From: Ornithinimicrobium cavernae | GTDB lineage: Bacteria; Actinomycetota; Actinomycetes; Actinomycetales; Dermatophilaceae | DNA length: 64,000 bases | Direction: 5' to 3' | Assembly: GCF_003121625.1 (NCBI RefSeq) | Contig: NZ_QDDJ01000013.1 | Span: forward strand, 62,001 to 126,000 | Shown here: positions 1-7,697 of the stretch, in pieces | How the letters are laid out: every line of letters starts with the position of its first letter | Position numbering within the stretch: position 1 is the stretch's first letter | Translations under genes and position numbers: made by a program | The notes under the pieces: generated by a model | What the model saw: only the letters and a program-made list of their open reading frames with translations | What the model was told of the DNA's origin: nothing | The model's database searches: none

Positions 1-189
1 CTCGGCATACGCCTTCTCGAGGTTGGGCACGACGAACTTGGCCACGACCCAGTACAGGATGCCGAACGCGACCAGACCGAAGATGAGCTCGGGCAGGTAC
101 GGCAGGATCGGCAGGGCCGACGCCTCCGGGTCGGATTCGGCGGCCGTGACCACCGGGACGGCGGTCAGGGTGCTAGCGGTCAGCTGCAC
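1..189 (-). CDS. atpF: F0F1 ATP synthase subunit b (N-terminal part, cut by window edge)
   Basis: Subunit b is the membrane-anchored peripheral stalk that ties F1 to F0. Only the first 63 residues are present. They show a short N-terminal segment, then the hydrophobic span LIFGLVAFGILYWVVAKFVV (about residues 36-55) followed by PNLEKAYAE, the start of the long stalk helix. The GTG start at 189 has a GAGGAG box 7 bases upstream. It is the third gene after atpB and atpE on the same strand, the normal operon order; the remaining genes should continue off the left edge. Confidence 0.9.
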   Translation of the reverse strand, partial: MQLTASTLTAVPVVTAAESDPEASALPILPYLPELIFGLVAFGILYWVVAKFVVPNLEKAYAE

Positions 190-267
190 GATGGTCTCCT
201 CAGGGACGGTGTCACCTCAGTGAGGCGACGCCATGATCGGTCTGGTGGGTTCGGGAGAAACCAGCCG

Positions 268-474
268 TCAAAGACGGATGAAGAAGAGCACCAGGGCGAA
301 GATCGCGAGCGCCTCGGCGAGCGCGAAGCCCAGGATGGCGATCGGCTGGAGGATCTTCTGGGCCTCCGGCTGGCGGGCGACGCCGTTGATGTAGGCGGCG
401 AAGATCAGACCCACGCCGATGGCCGGGCCGATGGCAGCGAGGCCGTAGCCGAGCAGTGTGATGTCACCAGTCAC
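268..474 (-). CDS. atpE: F0F1 ATP synthase subunit c
   Basis: This 68-residue proteolipid forms the proton-translocating c-ring. Two hydrophobic helices flank the polar loop ARQPE (residues 33-37). The ion-binding carboxylate is Glu54 in [10 protein letters not shown]. Length and motifs are normal for the family. The start is GTG at 474 with AAAGAGATTGAC in front. The 71-base gap to atpB contains a 6-bp hairpin (503-508 with 512-517), which may affect expression of c relative to a; that role is inference. Confidence 0.96.
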   Translation of the reverse strand: MTGDITLLGYGLAAIGPAIGVGLIFAAYINGVARQPEAQKILQPIAILGFALAEALAIFALVLFFIRL

Positions 475-545
475 GTCAATCTCTTTCTGTGTGTTGTCCC
501 GTGCGGCTGGCAGCCGCCCGGTGGCAATGGCTATTCAGTTGTTGA

Positions 546-1370
546 TCAGTGCTCGTCCACCAGGGCGCCACCGATGTAGGAGGCGGCCAGGAGGACGAAG
601 ACGTAGGCCTGCAGGAACTGGACCAGCGCCTCGAAGACGGTCATCGCAAAGGCCATGATCCAGGCGGGGAGCGAGACGATGCTCAGCAGACCGCCCTGCA
701 GGAAGAGCTCCCAGCCACCGATGATGAACACGACGAGCAGGAGGTGCCCGGCAAACATGTTGCCGAAGAGTCGCAGCGCCAGCGTGAGCGGCCGGGTCAC
801 GAAGAAGGTCAGCATCTCCAGGACCAGGATGGCCGGCTTGATCCAGCCGGGCAGGCCGGAGGGCAGCATGAACTGGAAGTAGCCGACGAAGCCGTGCTTC
901 CGCACGCCGATCCAGTGGTAGACGATGTAGACCAACAGGGTCAGCGCGATCGGGAAGCCGATGCGGCCCATGGTCGGCATCTGGACCGGGGGGATGATGC
1001 CCATCCAGTTGTTGAACAGGATCAGCACGAACATCGTGAACAGGAACGGCACGAAGGGCAGGAAGTCCCTGCTGCCGATCATGTCGCGGGCGATGCCGTT
1101 GCGGACGAAGTTGTAGACCGCCTCGGTGCCGGCCTGGCCCTTGCTGGGGACGACCGCTGCCTTGCGGGTCGTGGCGATGAGCCACCAGGACAGCAGGCCG
1201 ACGGTCAGGGCCATGACCACCATCGGGCGGGTGATCGCCAGCGTCATCTCTGAGCCGAACAGCTCGATGCTGCCGAACTTCACCAGCGGCTGCCAGAACA
1301 GCGAGGGGTCCGGCGGGAAGTGGCTCTCGCCCTCGGCCATAGGCAGCAGCATCGCCGCGGTCGGGCTCAC
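546..1370 (-). CDS. atpB: F0F1 ATP synthase subunit a
   Basis: Subunit a forms the proton half-channels next to the c-ring. The 274-residue protein has five to six hydrophobic spans and the family signature RPLTLALRLFGNMFAGHLLL, in which Arg200 corresponds to the essential Arg210 of the E. coli protein. The GTG start at 1370 is supported by GAGGAGAACCT directly upstream; internal Met7 and Met11 are less likely starts. It follows the two small AtpI/AtpZ-like genes and precedes atpE. Confidence 0.97.
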   Translation of the reverse strand: MSPTAAMLLPMAEGESHFPPDPSLFWQPLVKFGSIELFGSEMTLAITRPMVVMALTVGLLSWWLIATTRKAAVVPSKGQAGTEAVYNFVRNGIARDMIGSRDFLPFVPFLFTMFVLILFNNWMGIIPPVQMPTMGRIGFPIALTLLVYIVYHWIGVRKHGFVGYFQFMLPSGLPGWIKPAILVLEMLTFFVTRPLTLALRLFGNMFAGHLLLVVFIIGGWELFLQGGLLSIVSLPAWIMAFAMTVFEALVQFLQAYVFVLLAASYIGGALVDEH

Positions 1371-1449
1371 AGGTTCTCCTCAGTCGTGCTCGGGCGGGTG
1401 TTCGGGGCAGCGCCGCATCGCGGCGGCAGGGGCCAACTCGCGGGGGACG

Positions 1450-1716
1450 TCATGACGTACCGTACCGGTTCCAGATGACGTACATGGACAGGGCCATCCC
1501 CGCCAGCAGGCCGATGACGATGAAAAACGTCAGGTCGAGCCAGCGGTCGAGGAGGAAGCCGGTGCCGCCGCCCAGCAGGGGGCCGGCGAGCAGGTAGGCG
1601 ATCACATCGGTGGCGATGTTGGTCTGGGCTGCGTAGCCCGGAGTGTGCTCGGGCTCCGTCGGACGCTCGGGCTGCTCGGTCATGGGTGCGCTCCCCGCTT
1701 CGGCTCGCGACATCAT
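1450..1716 (-). CDS. AtpZ/AtpI-family small membrane protein of the ATP synthase operon
   Basis: An 88-residue protein with two hydrophobic spans. The first contains AYLLAGPLLGGGTGFLLDRW and the second is FFIVIGLLAGMALSMYVIW. The glycine-rich turn followed by LDRWLDL is typical of AtpZ/AtpI-type proteins that assist c-ring assembly or ion supply in other bacteria. The first of two consecutive ATG codons overlaps the stop of the upstream gene (ATGA), with GGAGGT just ahead, so translation is probably coupled. The assembly role is family knowledge, not shown here. Confidence 0.8.
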   Translation of the reverse strand: MMSRAEAGSAPMTEQPERPTEPEHTPGYAAQTNIATDVIAYLLAGPLLGGGTGFLLDRWLDLTFFIVIGLLAGMALSMYVIWNRYGTS

Positions 1717-2177
1717 CGCACCTCCGGGGTGTCGGGGTCACCCTCGTCGCCGAAGACCAGCTGACGGGACCCGGTGTAGCCGATGACGGTGCCGACCTGG
1801 AACGTCAGCCCGGCTGCCAGGAAGCCGAGGCCCAGCGGCAGCATGTCGACCCAGCCGACGCGGGAGAGCAGGTAGAGCACCGCGAAGCCGACGACGAGCT
1901 GCAGGCCCAGCAGGGCGAAGGCGCCGGCCATGGTGGCGTAGGCGGGACCGGCGACGACGCCGGTGATGCCGGCGAGGCCCGCCAGGAAGATGCCCACCCC
2001 GATGGTGCCGCCGAGGAGGGCGGAGAGGCCGGCCCACTCGTCGCGCACCGCCCAGGCGATCACACCGGCCAGCAGTGCGGTCACCAGCCCGGGGAGCAGC
2101 GCGAAGGTGACCATCCGCCGCCGCACGGAGCCACGCGCACGCCGGGGGCGTGGCCGGGGGCTGCGGCTGGCTGGCAT
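1713..2177 (-). CDS. atpI: AtpI-like integral membrane protein, first gene of the atp operon
   Basis: A 154-residue protein with a basic N-terminus rich in Arg and Pro and four hydrophobic spans. Its position between wecA and atpB matches the AtpI-like gene Rv1303 of Mycobacterium tuberculosis. AtpI proteins are accessory factors of F0 assembly; sequence similarity between them is low, so the call rests on topology and position. ATG at 2177 has GAGGA 5 bases upstream and is preferred over the GTG at 2189, which has no ribosome binding site. A CRP-like palindrome lies 66-91 bases upstream. Confidence 0.75.
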   Translation of the reverse strand: MPASRSPRPRPRRARGSVRRRMVTFALLPGLVTALLAGVIAWAVRDEWAGLSALLGGTIGVGIFLAGLAGITGVVAGPAYATMAGAFALLGLQLVVGFAVLYLLSRVGWVDMLPLGLGFLAAGLTFQVGTVIGYTGSRQLVFGDEGDPDTPEVR

Positions 2178-2242
2178 CGGCTTCCTCACTGGTGGTAGCG
2201 GGCGTCGGTGCTTCTCAGAGTCGTCGCGAGACGCACGTCGAA

Positions 2243-2268
2243 GTGCTTGTGAAAGTTATCACAAGCAC
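2243..2268. promoter_or_regulatory. CRP/GlxR-type operator upstream of the atp operon
   Basis: A perfect inverted repeat with 10-bp arms (2243-2252 and 2259-2268) and a 6-bp centre. The core reads TGTGAAAGTTATCACA, which fits the TGTGA-N6-TCACA consensus of CRP/FNR-family cAMP receptors such as GlxR and mycobacterial Crp. It sits between wecA and the first atp gene, centred about 78 bases before the atpI start. Regulation of the atp operon by such a protein is inferred. Confidence 0.75.
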
Positions 2269-2314
2269 CCCGCGGACACCTAGCCGAGAGCCCTGCCCGC
2301 CCCGGTGACCTTGC

Positions 2315-3412
2315 TCACGGGACGGTGCCGCGGCGTCCAGGCTGCCAGGTGAGCACGGCGGCAACGACCAGCAGCGCCACCAGCACGATGGCCGTGAGGA
2401 GCGGCGGGAAGAACGCGAACGAGACGGCCCCGACGGCCAGCAGCGCGGACCACAGGTACATCAGGCCCACGGCGCGGCGGTGGCTGTGCCCGATTTTCAG
2501 CAGCTGGTGGTGCAGGTGGTGTGCGTCCGGCTTCCACGGCAGGTCACCCCGGCGGGTGCGTCGCACCACGGCGAGCAGCATGTCCAGGATCGGCAGCGCC
2601 ATGATCGCCACCGGGAGGAACAGCGGCAGCAGGAAGGCCGTGGTGGCCGACGTGGCCGCCACGCTCGAGCTCGGGTCGACGCTGCCGGTCATGGAGATCG
2701 TCGCGGCGGCGAGCAGCAGACCGAGCAGCAGGGCACCGGCGTCGCCCATGAACAGCCGGGCCGGGTGGAAGTTGTGGGGCAGGAACCCCAGGCAGCAGCC
2801 CATGAGCGCGGCGGTGATGAAGGTGGCGGTGGTGAACACGTTGGGCGGGTCGAAGTCGTGGCTGACCAGGTAGCTCCAGGCGAAGAAGGCGCCCGCGGAG
2901 ATGAACACCACCCCGGCCGCCAGCCCGTCCAGGCCGTCGACGAAGTTCACCGCGTTGGTCGAGACGACGACGATGAGGATGGTGAGGGTGACCAGCACCG
3001 GCTCGGGCAGGACCGTCACCCCGAAGACCGGGATCGACAGCAGCTGGACGCCGAAGAAGGCCATCACACCACCGGCCAGCACCTGCCCCGCCAGCTTGGT
3101 CAGCCAGTCCAGGTCCCGGACGTCATCGATCGCGCCCAGCACGGTGATGATCCCGGCCCCCAGCAGCACGCCGTACAGCTCCTGGCCGGCGAACAGGCCG
3201 GACAGGTAGGGCAGCTGGCTCCCGACGGCGACGGCCGCGGCGAAGCCGAGGAACATCCCCACCCCACCCAGCCGGGGGATGGGCACGGAGTGCACGTCCC
3301 GCGCCCGGACCGGGGTCACCGCACCGATCGCGAAGGCGAGCCAGCGGACCAGGGTCGTGGCGGCATACGTGAAGACCGCGGCCACCAGCAGCACGAGGAG
3401 GTATTCGCGCAC
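2315..3412 (-). CDS. wecA: Undecaprenyl/decaprenyl-phosphate GlcNAc-1-phosphate transferase (WecA/Rfe/TagO)
   Basis: This polytopic enzyme transfers GlcNAc-1-phosphate from UDP-GlcNAc to a polyprenyl phosphate, starting a cell-wall polysaccharide or linker unit. The 365-residue protein has about ten membrane spans. Family motifs are visible: IDDVRDLD (Asp96, Asp97) for Mg2+ binding, NFVDGLDGLAAG (156-167), FMGDAGALLLG near 221, and the His-rich cytosolic loop DAHHLHHQLLKIGHSHRR near 300. The GTG start at 3412 follows GGGGTGAGC. The place between sua5/glyA and atpI matches rfe of Mycobacterium. Confidence 0.93.
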   Translation of the reverse strand: MREYLLVLLVAAVFTYAATTLVRWLAFAIGAVTPVRARDVHSVPIPRLGGVGMFLGFAAAVAVGSQLPYLSGLFAGQELYGVLLGAGIITVLGAIDDVRDLDWLTKLAGQVLAGGVMAFFGVQLLSIPVFGVTVLPEPVLVTLTILIVVVSTNAVNFVDGLDGLAAGVVFISAGAFFAWSYLVSHDFDPPNVFTTATFITAALMGCCLGFLPHNFHPARLFMGDAGALLLGLLLAAATISMTGSVDPSSSVAATSATTAFLLPLFLPVAIMALPILDMLLAVVRRTRRGDLPWKPDAHHLHHQLLKIGHSHRRAVGLMYLWSALLAVGAVSFAFFPPLLTAIVLVALLVVAAVLTWQPGRRGTVP

Positions 3413-3477
3413 CGCTCACCCCACTGTCGTCACGGAGGCGGCCGTATGCCGCAGCCCGGGTCGGTCTGCGGGCCCGG

Positions 3478-4770
3478 TCAGGGCGCCGGGTAGGCCGGGT
3501 AGCTGGCGAGCAGCTCGGTCACCTCGGCGCGGATCGCGCGGGCCCCCTCGTGCTCCGGGTCACCGTCGGTCGTGGTGACCGCCCGGTGGATCATGTCCGC
3601 GATCTGGTCCATCTGCTCGGTGCCCATGCCCTGGGTGGTGACCGAGGGCGAGCCGACGCGGATGCCCGAGGCGATGTTGGGCTTCTCGGGGTCGAAGGGG
3701 ATCGCGTTCTTGTTGAGCACGATCCCTGCGGCGTCACACCGGGTCTCGGCGTCGATGCCGGTCACGCCGACACCCTGTAGGTCGTGCAGGGACAGGTGCG
3801 TGTCGGTGCCGCCGGTGATCGGGCGGATGCCGCGCTCGCCCAGGCCGCCGGCCAGGGCCTGGGCATTGGCGATGACCTGCTGGGCGTAGTCCTGGTAGGC
3901 CGGCGTGGCGCACTCGGCGAAGTTGACCGCCTTGGCGGCGACGTTGTTCATCAGCGGGCCGCCCTGCATCATCGGGAAGACGGCGCGGTCGATCTTGGCG
4001 GCGTGCTCCTCACGGCAGACGATCGCCCCGCCGCGGGGGCCGCGCAGCACCTTGTGGGTGGTGAAGCTCACCACGTCGGCGTAGGGCACCGGCGACGGGA
4101 TCGCCTGTCCCGCAACGAGGCCGATGAAGTGCGCGGCGTCCACCCAGAAGATCGCGCCGACCTCGTCGGCGATGGCCCGGAAGCGCTCGAAGTCGATGAG
4201 CCGCGGGATCGCCGAGCCGCCCGCGAGGATCATCTTCGGCCGGTGCTCCTTGGCGAGCGCCTCCACCTGGTCGTAGTCGATGTCCTCGGTCTCCTGGTCC
4301 ACGCCGTAGTGCACGGCGTTGAACCACTTGCCGGAGAAGGACACCGAGAAGCCGTGGGTCAGGTGGCCGCCGTGGGCCAGGGACATCGCCAGCACGGTGT
4401 CGCCCGGCTTGGTGAACGCGCCGTAGACCGCGAGGTTGGCGCTCGCGCCGGAGTGCGGCTGGACGTTGGCGTGGTCGGCACCGAAGAGCGCCTTGGCCCG
4501 CTCGACGGCGAGCACCTCGGCCTTGTCGACCTCGGCGCAGCCGCCGTAGTAGCGACGGCCCGGGTAGCCCTCGGCGTACTTGTTGCTCAGGGTGGAGCCC
4601 ATGGCCGCCATCACCGCCGGCGAGGTCTGGTTCTCGCTGGCGATCAGCTGGATGCCCGCTCGCTGTCGGTCCAGCTCGCTGACCAGGATCCCCGCGACCT
4701 CCGGGTCCTGCTCGAGGAGCTGGGCGTAGCTCGGTCCGTAGTAGGTGTTGGCGTCGACCTCGGTGCTCAT
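3478..4770 (-). CDS. glyA: Serine hydroxymethyltransferase
   Basis: A cytosolic PLP enzyme that interconverts serine and glycine while charging tetrahydrofolate with a one-carbon unit. At 430 residues it is full length. SENQTSPAV, the YPGRRYYGG segment, and the PLP-lysine motif SFTTHKVLRGPRGG (Lys near residue 240) are present. ATG at 4770 begins 4 bases after the sua5 stop codon, so the two are co-transcribed and probably coupled; there is no strong ribosome binding site of its own. Confidence 0.97.
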   Translation of the reverse strand: MSTEVDANTYYGPSYAQLLEQDPEVAGILVSELDRQRAGIQLIASENQTSPAVMAAMGSTLSNKYAEGYPGRRYYGGCAEVDKAEVLAVERAKALFGADHANVQPHSGASANLAVYGAFTKPGDTVLAMSLAHGGHLTHGFSVSFSGKWFNAVHYGVDQETEDIDYDQVEALAKEHRPKMILAGGSAIPRLIDFERFRAIADEVGAIFWVDAAHFIGLVAGQAIPSPVPYADVVSFTTHKVLRGPRGGAIVCREEHAAKIDRAVFPMMQGGPLMNNVAAKAVNFAECATPAYQDYAQQVIANAQALAGGLGERGIRPITGGTDTHLSLHDLQGVGVTGIDAETRCDAAGIVLNKNAIPFDPEKPNIASGIRVGSPSVTTQGMGTEQMDQIADMIHRAVTTTDGDPEHEGARAIRAEVTELLASYPAYPAP

Positions 4771-4774
4771 AGCG

Positions 4775-5593
4775 TCACTGTAGTGAATCCGGCGCGGCCA
4801 CGATCTGGAGGCCTCCCGCGGGCACCGGCAACCCACTGGGCCGGATCCCGGTGACGGACAGCGGATCGATGCGTCCCACGCTGCCGCCGGGGCCCTCTGC
4901 GGGGGTGTCCGCCGGGTCGTCCGACGCGTCCGGGCTCCCGGTGGCGGGCGGCGCGTCGTGCAGGACCGTGGTGCCCAGCACCTCACGCAACCGGTCGGCG
5001 GGGATCGCGCCGTGCCGCAGCACCACCGGCTCCTCCCCCGTGCAGTCGACGATCGTGGAGGCCAGGCTCTCCGCCCGGGTGCCGCCGTCGAGATAGAGCG
5101 AGACGGCGCCGCCGAGCTGGTCCTGGGCCTCCTGCGCCGTGGTCGCCGGCGGTTGCCCCGTGACGTTGGCGCTGGTGACGGCCATGGGGCCGACCTCGGA
5201 CAGCAGCTTGAGGGTGAGCAGGTCGTCGGGCATCCGCAGGGCGACGGTGCCGTTGGTCTCCCCCAGGTCCCAGTCGAGGGTCGGCTGCGCGCGCACGACG
5301 ATGGTGAGGGCGCCGGGCCAGAACGCCCGGATGAGGATCTTGGCGTACATCGGTGGGTCCGTGGCCAACCCGTCGACCGTCCGGGTGCTCGGCACGAGGA
5401 CGGGTGGGGGCATCTCGCGGCCGCGGTGCTTGGCGGCGAGCACCATGGCCACGGCCACCCGGTCGAAGGCGTCGGCACCGACGCCGTAGACGGTGTCGGT
5501 GGGCAGCACGACCACCTTGCCCGCGCGGACGACGGCAGCCGCCTGCTCGAGGGCCTGCTCCTCGGTGTCCGGGTCAGTGGCGTCAACGATCAC
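4775..5593 (-). CDS. sua5: L-threonylcarbamoyladenylate synthase (Sua5/YrdC/YwlC family)
   Basis: Makes threonylcarbamoyl-AMP, the first intermediate of the t6A37 modification of ANN-decoding tRNAs. The YrdC fold is clear: GKVVVLPTDTVYGVGADAF near the N-terminus, FWPGALTIVV, and MPDDLLTLKLL followed by GPMAVTSANVTG. The GTG start at 5593 (272 residues) aligns with relatives; an upstream in-frame GTG at 5653 would add 20 unlike residues. The last 50 or so residues are a Pro/Gly/Asp-rich tail outside the YrdC domain. The later t6A gene tsaE lies at 32790-33293. Confidence 0.92.
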   Translation of the reverse strand: MIVDATDPDTEEQALEQAAAVVRAGKVVVLPTDTVYGVGADAFDRVAVAMVLAAKHRGREMPPPVLVPSTRTVDGLATDPPMYAKILIRAFWPGALTIVVRAQPTLDWDLGETNGTVALRMPDDLLTLKLLSEVGPMAVTSANVTGQPPATTAQEAQDQLGGAVSLYLDGGTRAESLASTIVDCTGEEPVVLRHGAIPADRLREVLGTTVLHDAPPATGSPDASDDPADTPAEGPGGSVGRIDPLSVTGIRPSGLPVPAGGLQIVAAPDSLQ

Positions 5594-5676
5594 GGGTCCA
5601 GTTTCCCACGTCGTCGCCGGCGTGCGGTGCCACCTCTGCGGCGGCGGTGTCACCGCCCTCTGTCAGGATCCTCGGT

Positions 5677-6357
5677 ATGCCGACGCTCACCGACCAGCAC
5701 CTCTCACCGGCGGAGGTCGACCAGCTGGTCGACTCCGGTGAGCCGGTCGAGCTGGTGCGGTGCGACCTGTCGGGGCTGCGGGTGCGCGACGCGGACCTGG
5801 ACGACGTCGTGTTCACCGACTGCGTGCTCGATGGTGCGGACCTGACCGGGTCGCGGCTGTCCGGTGCCGCCCTCCGCGGAGGCAGCGCGACCTGGGTCCG
5901 GCTGGAGCGCTGCGACCTCACCGACGCGCGGTTCGAGCGGGTCGACCTGTCCGGTGCGGTGCTCAGCGGTGCGCTGCTGACCGACGCCGAGTTCCGCAGC
6001 TGCCGGATGACGGGCGCCAGGGTCGAGGACACCCGCGGCCTCGGGTTCCTCCTGCTGGGGTGCAACGCCTACGGGGCCGAGCTGCCCGGCGCGGTGCTGT
6101 CCCGCCGCACGCACACCGGCACCCGGTTCACCGAGGCCAACCTGGCCGGCGCGGACCTGCGCGAGGCGGTGCTGGACGGGTGCGTCCTGCTCCACGCGGA
6201 CCTGACCGGGGCGACCCTGACGGGCGCCGACCTGCGCGGCGCGGACCTGGGTCCGTGCACCCGCGAGCGACTCGACGCCCTGGCCGGCGCGGTCCTCTCC
6301 ACCAGCCAGGCGGTCGCGGCCCTGCAGGACCTGACAGGGGCCGTCGTCACGGACTGA
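5677..6357 (+). CDS. Pentapeptide-repeat protein
   Basis: A 226-residue protein made almost entirely of A(D/N)LXX-type pentapeptides, for example CDLSG, ADLDD, ADLTG, ANLAG, ADLRE, ADLRG. This pattern folds as a right-handed quadrilateral beta-helix. Members range from the gyrase-protecting Qnr/MfpA proteins to proteins of unknown role; nothing here assigns it to either. It is divergent from sua5, only 83 bases apart. A weak CAGGAT box ends 7 bases before the ATG, so the mRNA may be leaderless. Confidence 0.88.
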   Translation: MPTLTDQHLSPAEVDQLVDSGEPVELVRCDLSGLRVRDADLDDVVFTDCVLDGADLTGSRLSGAALRGGSATWVRLERCDLTDARFERVDLSGAVLSGALLTDAEFRSCRMTGARVEDTRGLGFLLLGCNAYGAELPGAVLSRRTHTGTRFTEANLAGADLREAVLDGCVLLHADLTGATLTGADLRGADLGPCTRERLDALAGAVLSTSQAVAALQDLTGAVVTD

Positions 6358-6539
6358 CCGTGCCGGTCCCGTGGCCGTTCCCGCGCCCCGAATCTGGCCC
6401 AGAACCCGCACTGACCAGGGCAGACACCCACACTTGCGATCTCGACAGGACAACTTCTCCCACCATGGCTAGCGTGAGTGGTTGAAACGCGTCAGGTCTC
6501 CCCACCAGGGGAGAACGCGACAGCCTAGGAGGTAGTCAC

Positions 6540-6614
6540 ATGCGTGGAAGTGGACTCATCTGGACGATCGTCGGGATCCTGCTGATCATCGCCCTGCTGA
6601 TCTGGATCTTCTAG
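6540..6614 (+). CDS. 24-residue hydrophobic membrane peptide
   Basis: A short ORF coding MRGSGLIWTIVGILLIIALL then IWIF. One transmembrane helix makes up nearly the whole peptide. It has a near-perfect ribosome binding site (AGGAGG, 7 bases before ATG) and a hairpin-bearing leader (CTCCCC at 6498 with GGGGAG at 6508). A strong terminator follows. The function is unknown; the sharp ribosome binding site and terminator argue that it is real. The same 10-mer GGCTAGCGTG lies upstream of this gene (6467) and of the small membrane protein gene at 20818. Confidence 0.72.
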   Translation: MRGSGLIWTIVGILLIIALLIWIF

Positions 6615-6689
6615 ACGCCGCACCTGAGCTGGCCCCGAGCCAGTGACCACCTGCCGGCCGTCAGCCTGACAACCTGACTCCGACACGAG

Positions 6690-6713
6690 GGGCCCCGGCA
6701 CGCGCCGGGGCCC
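6690..6713. terminator. Bidirectional hairpin terminator between small peptide gene and prmC
   Basis: Perfect 10-bp stem GGGCCCCGGC/GCCGGGGCCC with a 4-base loop (6700-6703). Outer bases ACGAG (6685) and CTCGT (6717) can extend it. It separates convergent genes. Confidence 0.85.
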
Positions 6714-6728
6714 GTTCTCGTGGCCGCG

Positions 6729-7592
6729 TCAGCGGGCGCGGACCGCGCGGGTCACCCGCGGCAGCCCGGTCAGGTCCGGGTGGTCGGCGACGTCGCCCCA
6801 GGCGCCGGTCGCACGCAGGCGCCGCACCAGGGCCTCCCCCTGCACGTCGGCGTGCTCCATCAGCAGCACACCGCCCGGCACCAGCAGCTCCGCGGCGCGC
6901 GCGGCGACGGCGAGCGGGACGGCCAGCCCGTCCTCGCCACCGCCGTAGAGCGCCACCTCCGGGTCGTGGTCGCGCACCTCAGGGTCGACGGGCACGCTCC
7001 CCGGCGGGATGTAGGGCGGGTTGCTCAGCACGACGTCCACGCGCCCGCGCAGCTCCTCGAACGCCGAGGACGCGTCCCCGAGGCGCAGGTCCACCGACAG
7101 AGCGGTCGCGGCGACGTTGGCCGCGGCCCAGGCGTGGGCGTCCTCGGACAGCTCCACGGCGTGCACCCGGGCCGTGGGCCACTCGTCCGCGACGGCCAGG
7201 GCGATCGCGCCGCTGCCGGTGCACAGGTCGACGACGACCGGGGACTCTCCCGCCCCGCGCAACGCGTCGAGCGCCAGGTCGACCAGCACCTCGGTCTCCG
7301 GCCGGGGCACGAAGACTCCCGGCCCGACGCGCAGCGTCAGCCGGCGGAAGTGCGCGACCCCGGTCAGGTGCTGCAGAGGCATGCGGGAGGCGCGCTGCTC
7401 GACCAGCTGTCGGTATGCCGTGTGCTCGGCCTCGCCGACCTGCTCATCCAGGAGCAGGGCACGGCGGAGGTCGGCCACCTCCCGACCGAGGACGTGGGCC
7501 AGGAGGGTCTCGGCGTCTACCCGGGGGCTGGCCACGCCAGCCTCTGTCAGCTCGCGGGCGGCGGCCCGCACGACGTCACTCGCCGCGCGCAT
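6729..7592 (-). CDS. prmC: Peptide chain release factor N5-glutamine methyltransferase
   Basis: Methylates the Gln of the GGQ motif of release factors using S-adenosylmethionine. The 287-residue form starts at ATG 7592 (MRAASDVVRAAARELTEAG). It has the N-terminal helical recognition domain, the SAM motif VVDLCTGSGAIALAVA, and the catalytic NPPY in VVLSNPPYIPP. It lies directly downstream of its substrate gene prfA. A longer frame opens at 7658 but its extra residues are encoded by a tandem DNA repeat, so the shorter form is preferred. Confidence 0.93.
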   Translation of the reverse strand: MRAASDVVRAAARELTEAGVASPRVDAETLLAHVLGREVADLRRALLLDEQVGEAEHTAYRQLVEQRASRMPLQHLTGVAHFRRLTLRVGPGVFVPRPETEVLVDLALDALRGAGESPVVVDLCTGSGAIALAVADEWPTARVHAVELSEDAHAWAAANVAATALSVDLRLGDASSAFEELRGRVDVVLSNPPYIPPGSVPVDPEVRDHDPEVALYGGGEDGLAVPLAVAARAAELLVPGGVLLMEHADVQGEALVRRLRATGAWGDVADHPDLTGLPRVTRAVRAR

Positions 7593-7626
7593 CGAGGCAG
7601 CCGTGGTCTCGTGACGGTCGGGGGGC

Positions 7627-7694
7627 GACCGCCTGTGCGGCGGTCCGATCCTCCCCAAAAATACGCACGGGGCGGTCCGACCTTCCCCAAAAAT
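7627..7694. repeat. Two-copy tandem repeat with A-tracts between prfA and prmC
   Basis: Copies at 7639-7662 and 7671-7694 match at 22 of 24 positions; the shared segments are GGCGGTCCGA and TCCCCAAAAAT. The period is 32 bp. Copy 1 begins inside a perfect 7-bp hairpin GACCGCC/GGCGGTC (7627-7633 and 7639-7645). The A5 tracts are unusual in this GC-rich DNA. The element fills the gap between the prfA stop and the prmC start. Confidence 0.85.
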
Positions 7695-7697
7695 TGG

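Noticed and set aside
7593-7658. N-terminal extension of PrmC
   Set aside because: It would be translated from the tandem repeat region, and the resulting residues do not resemble PrmC N-termini.
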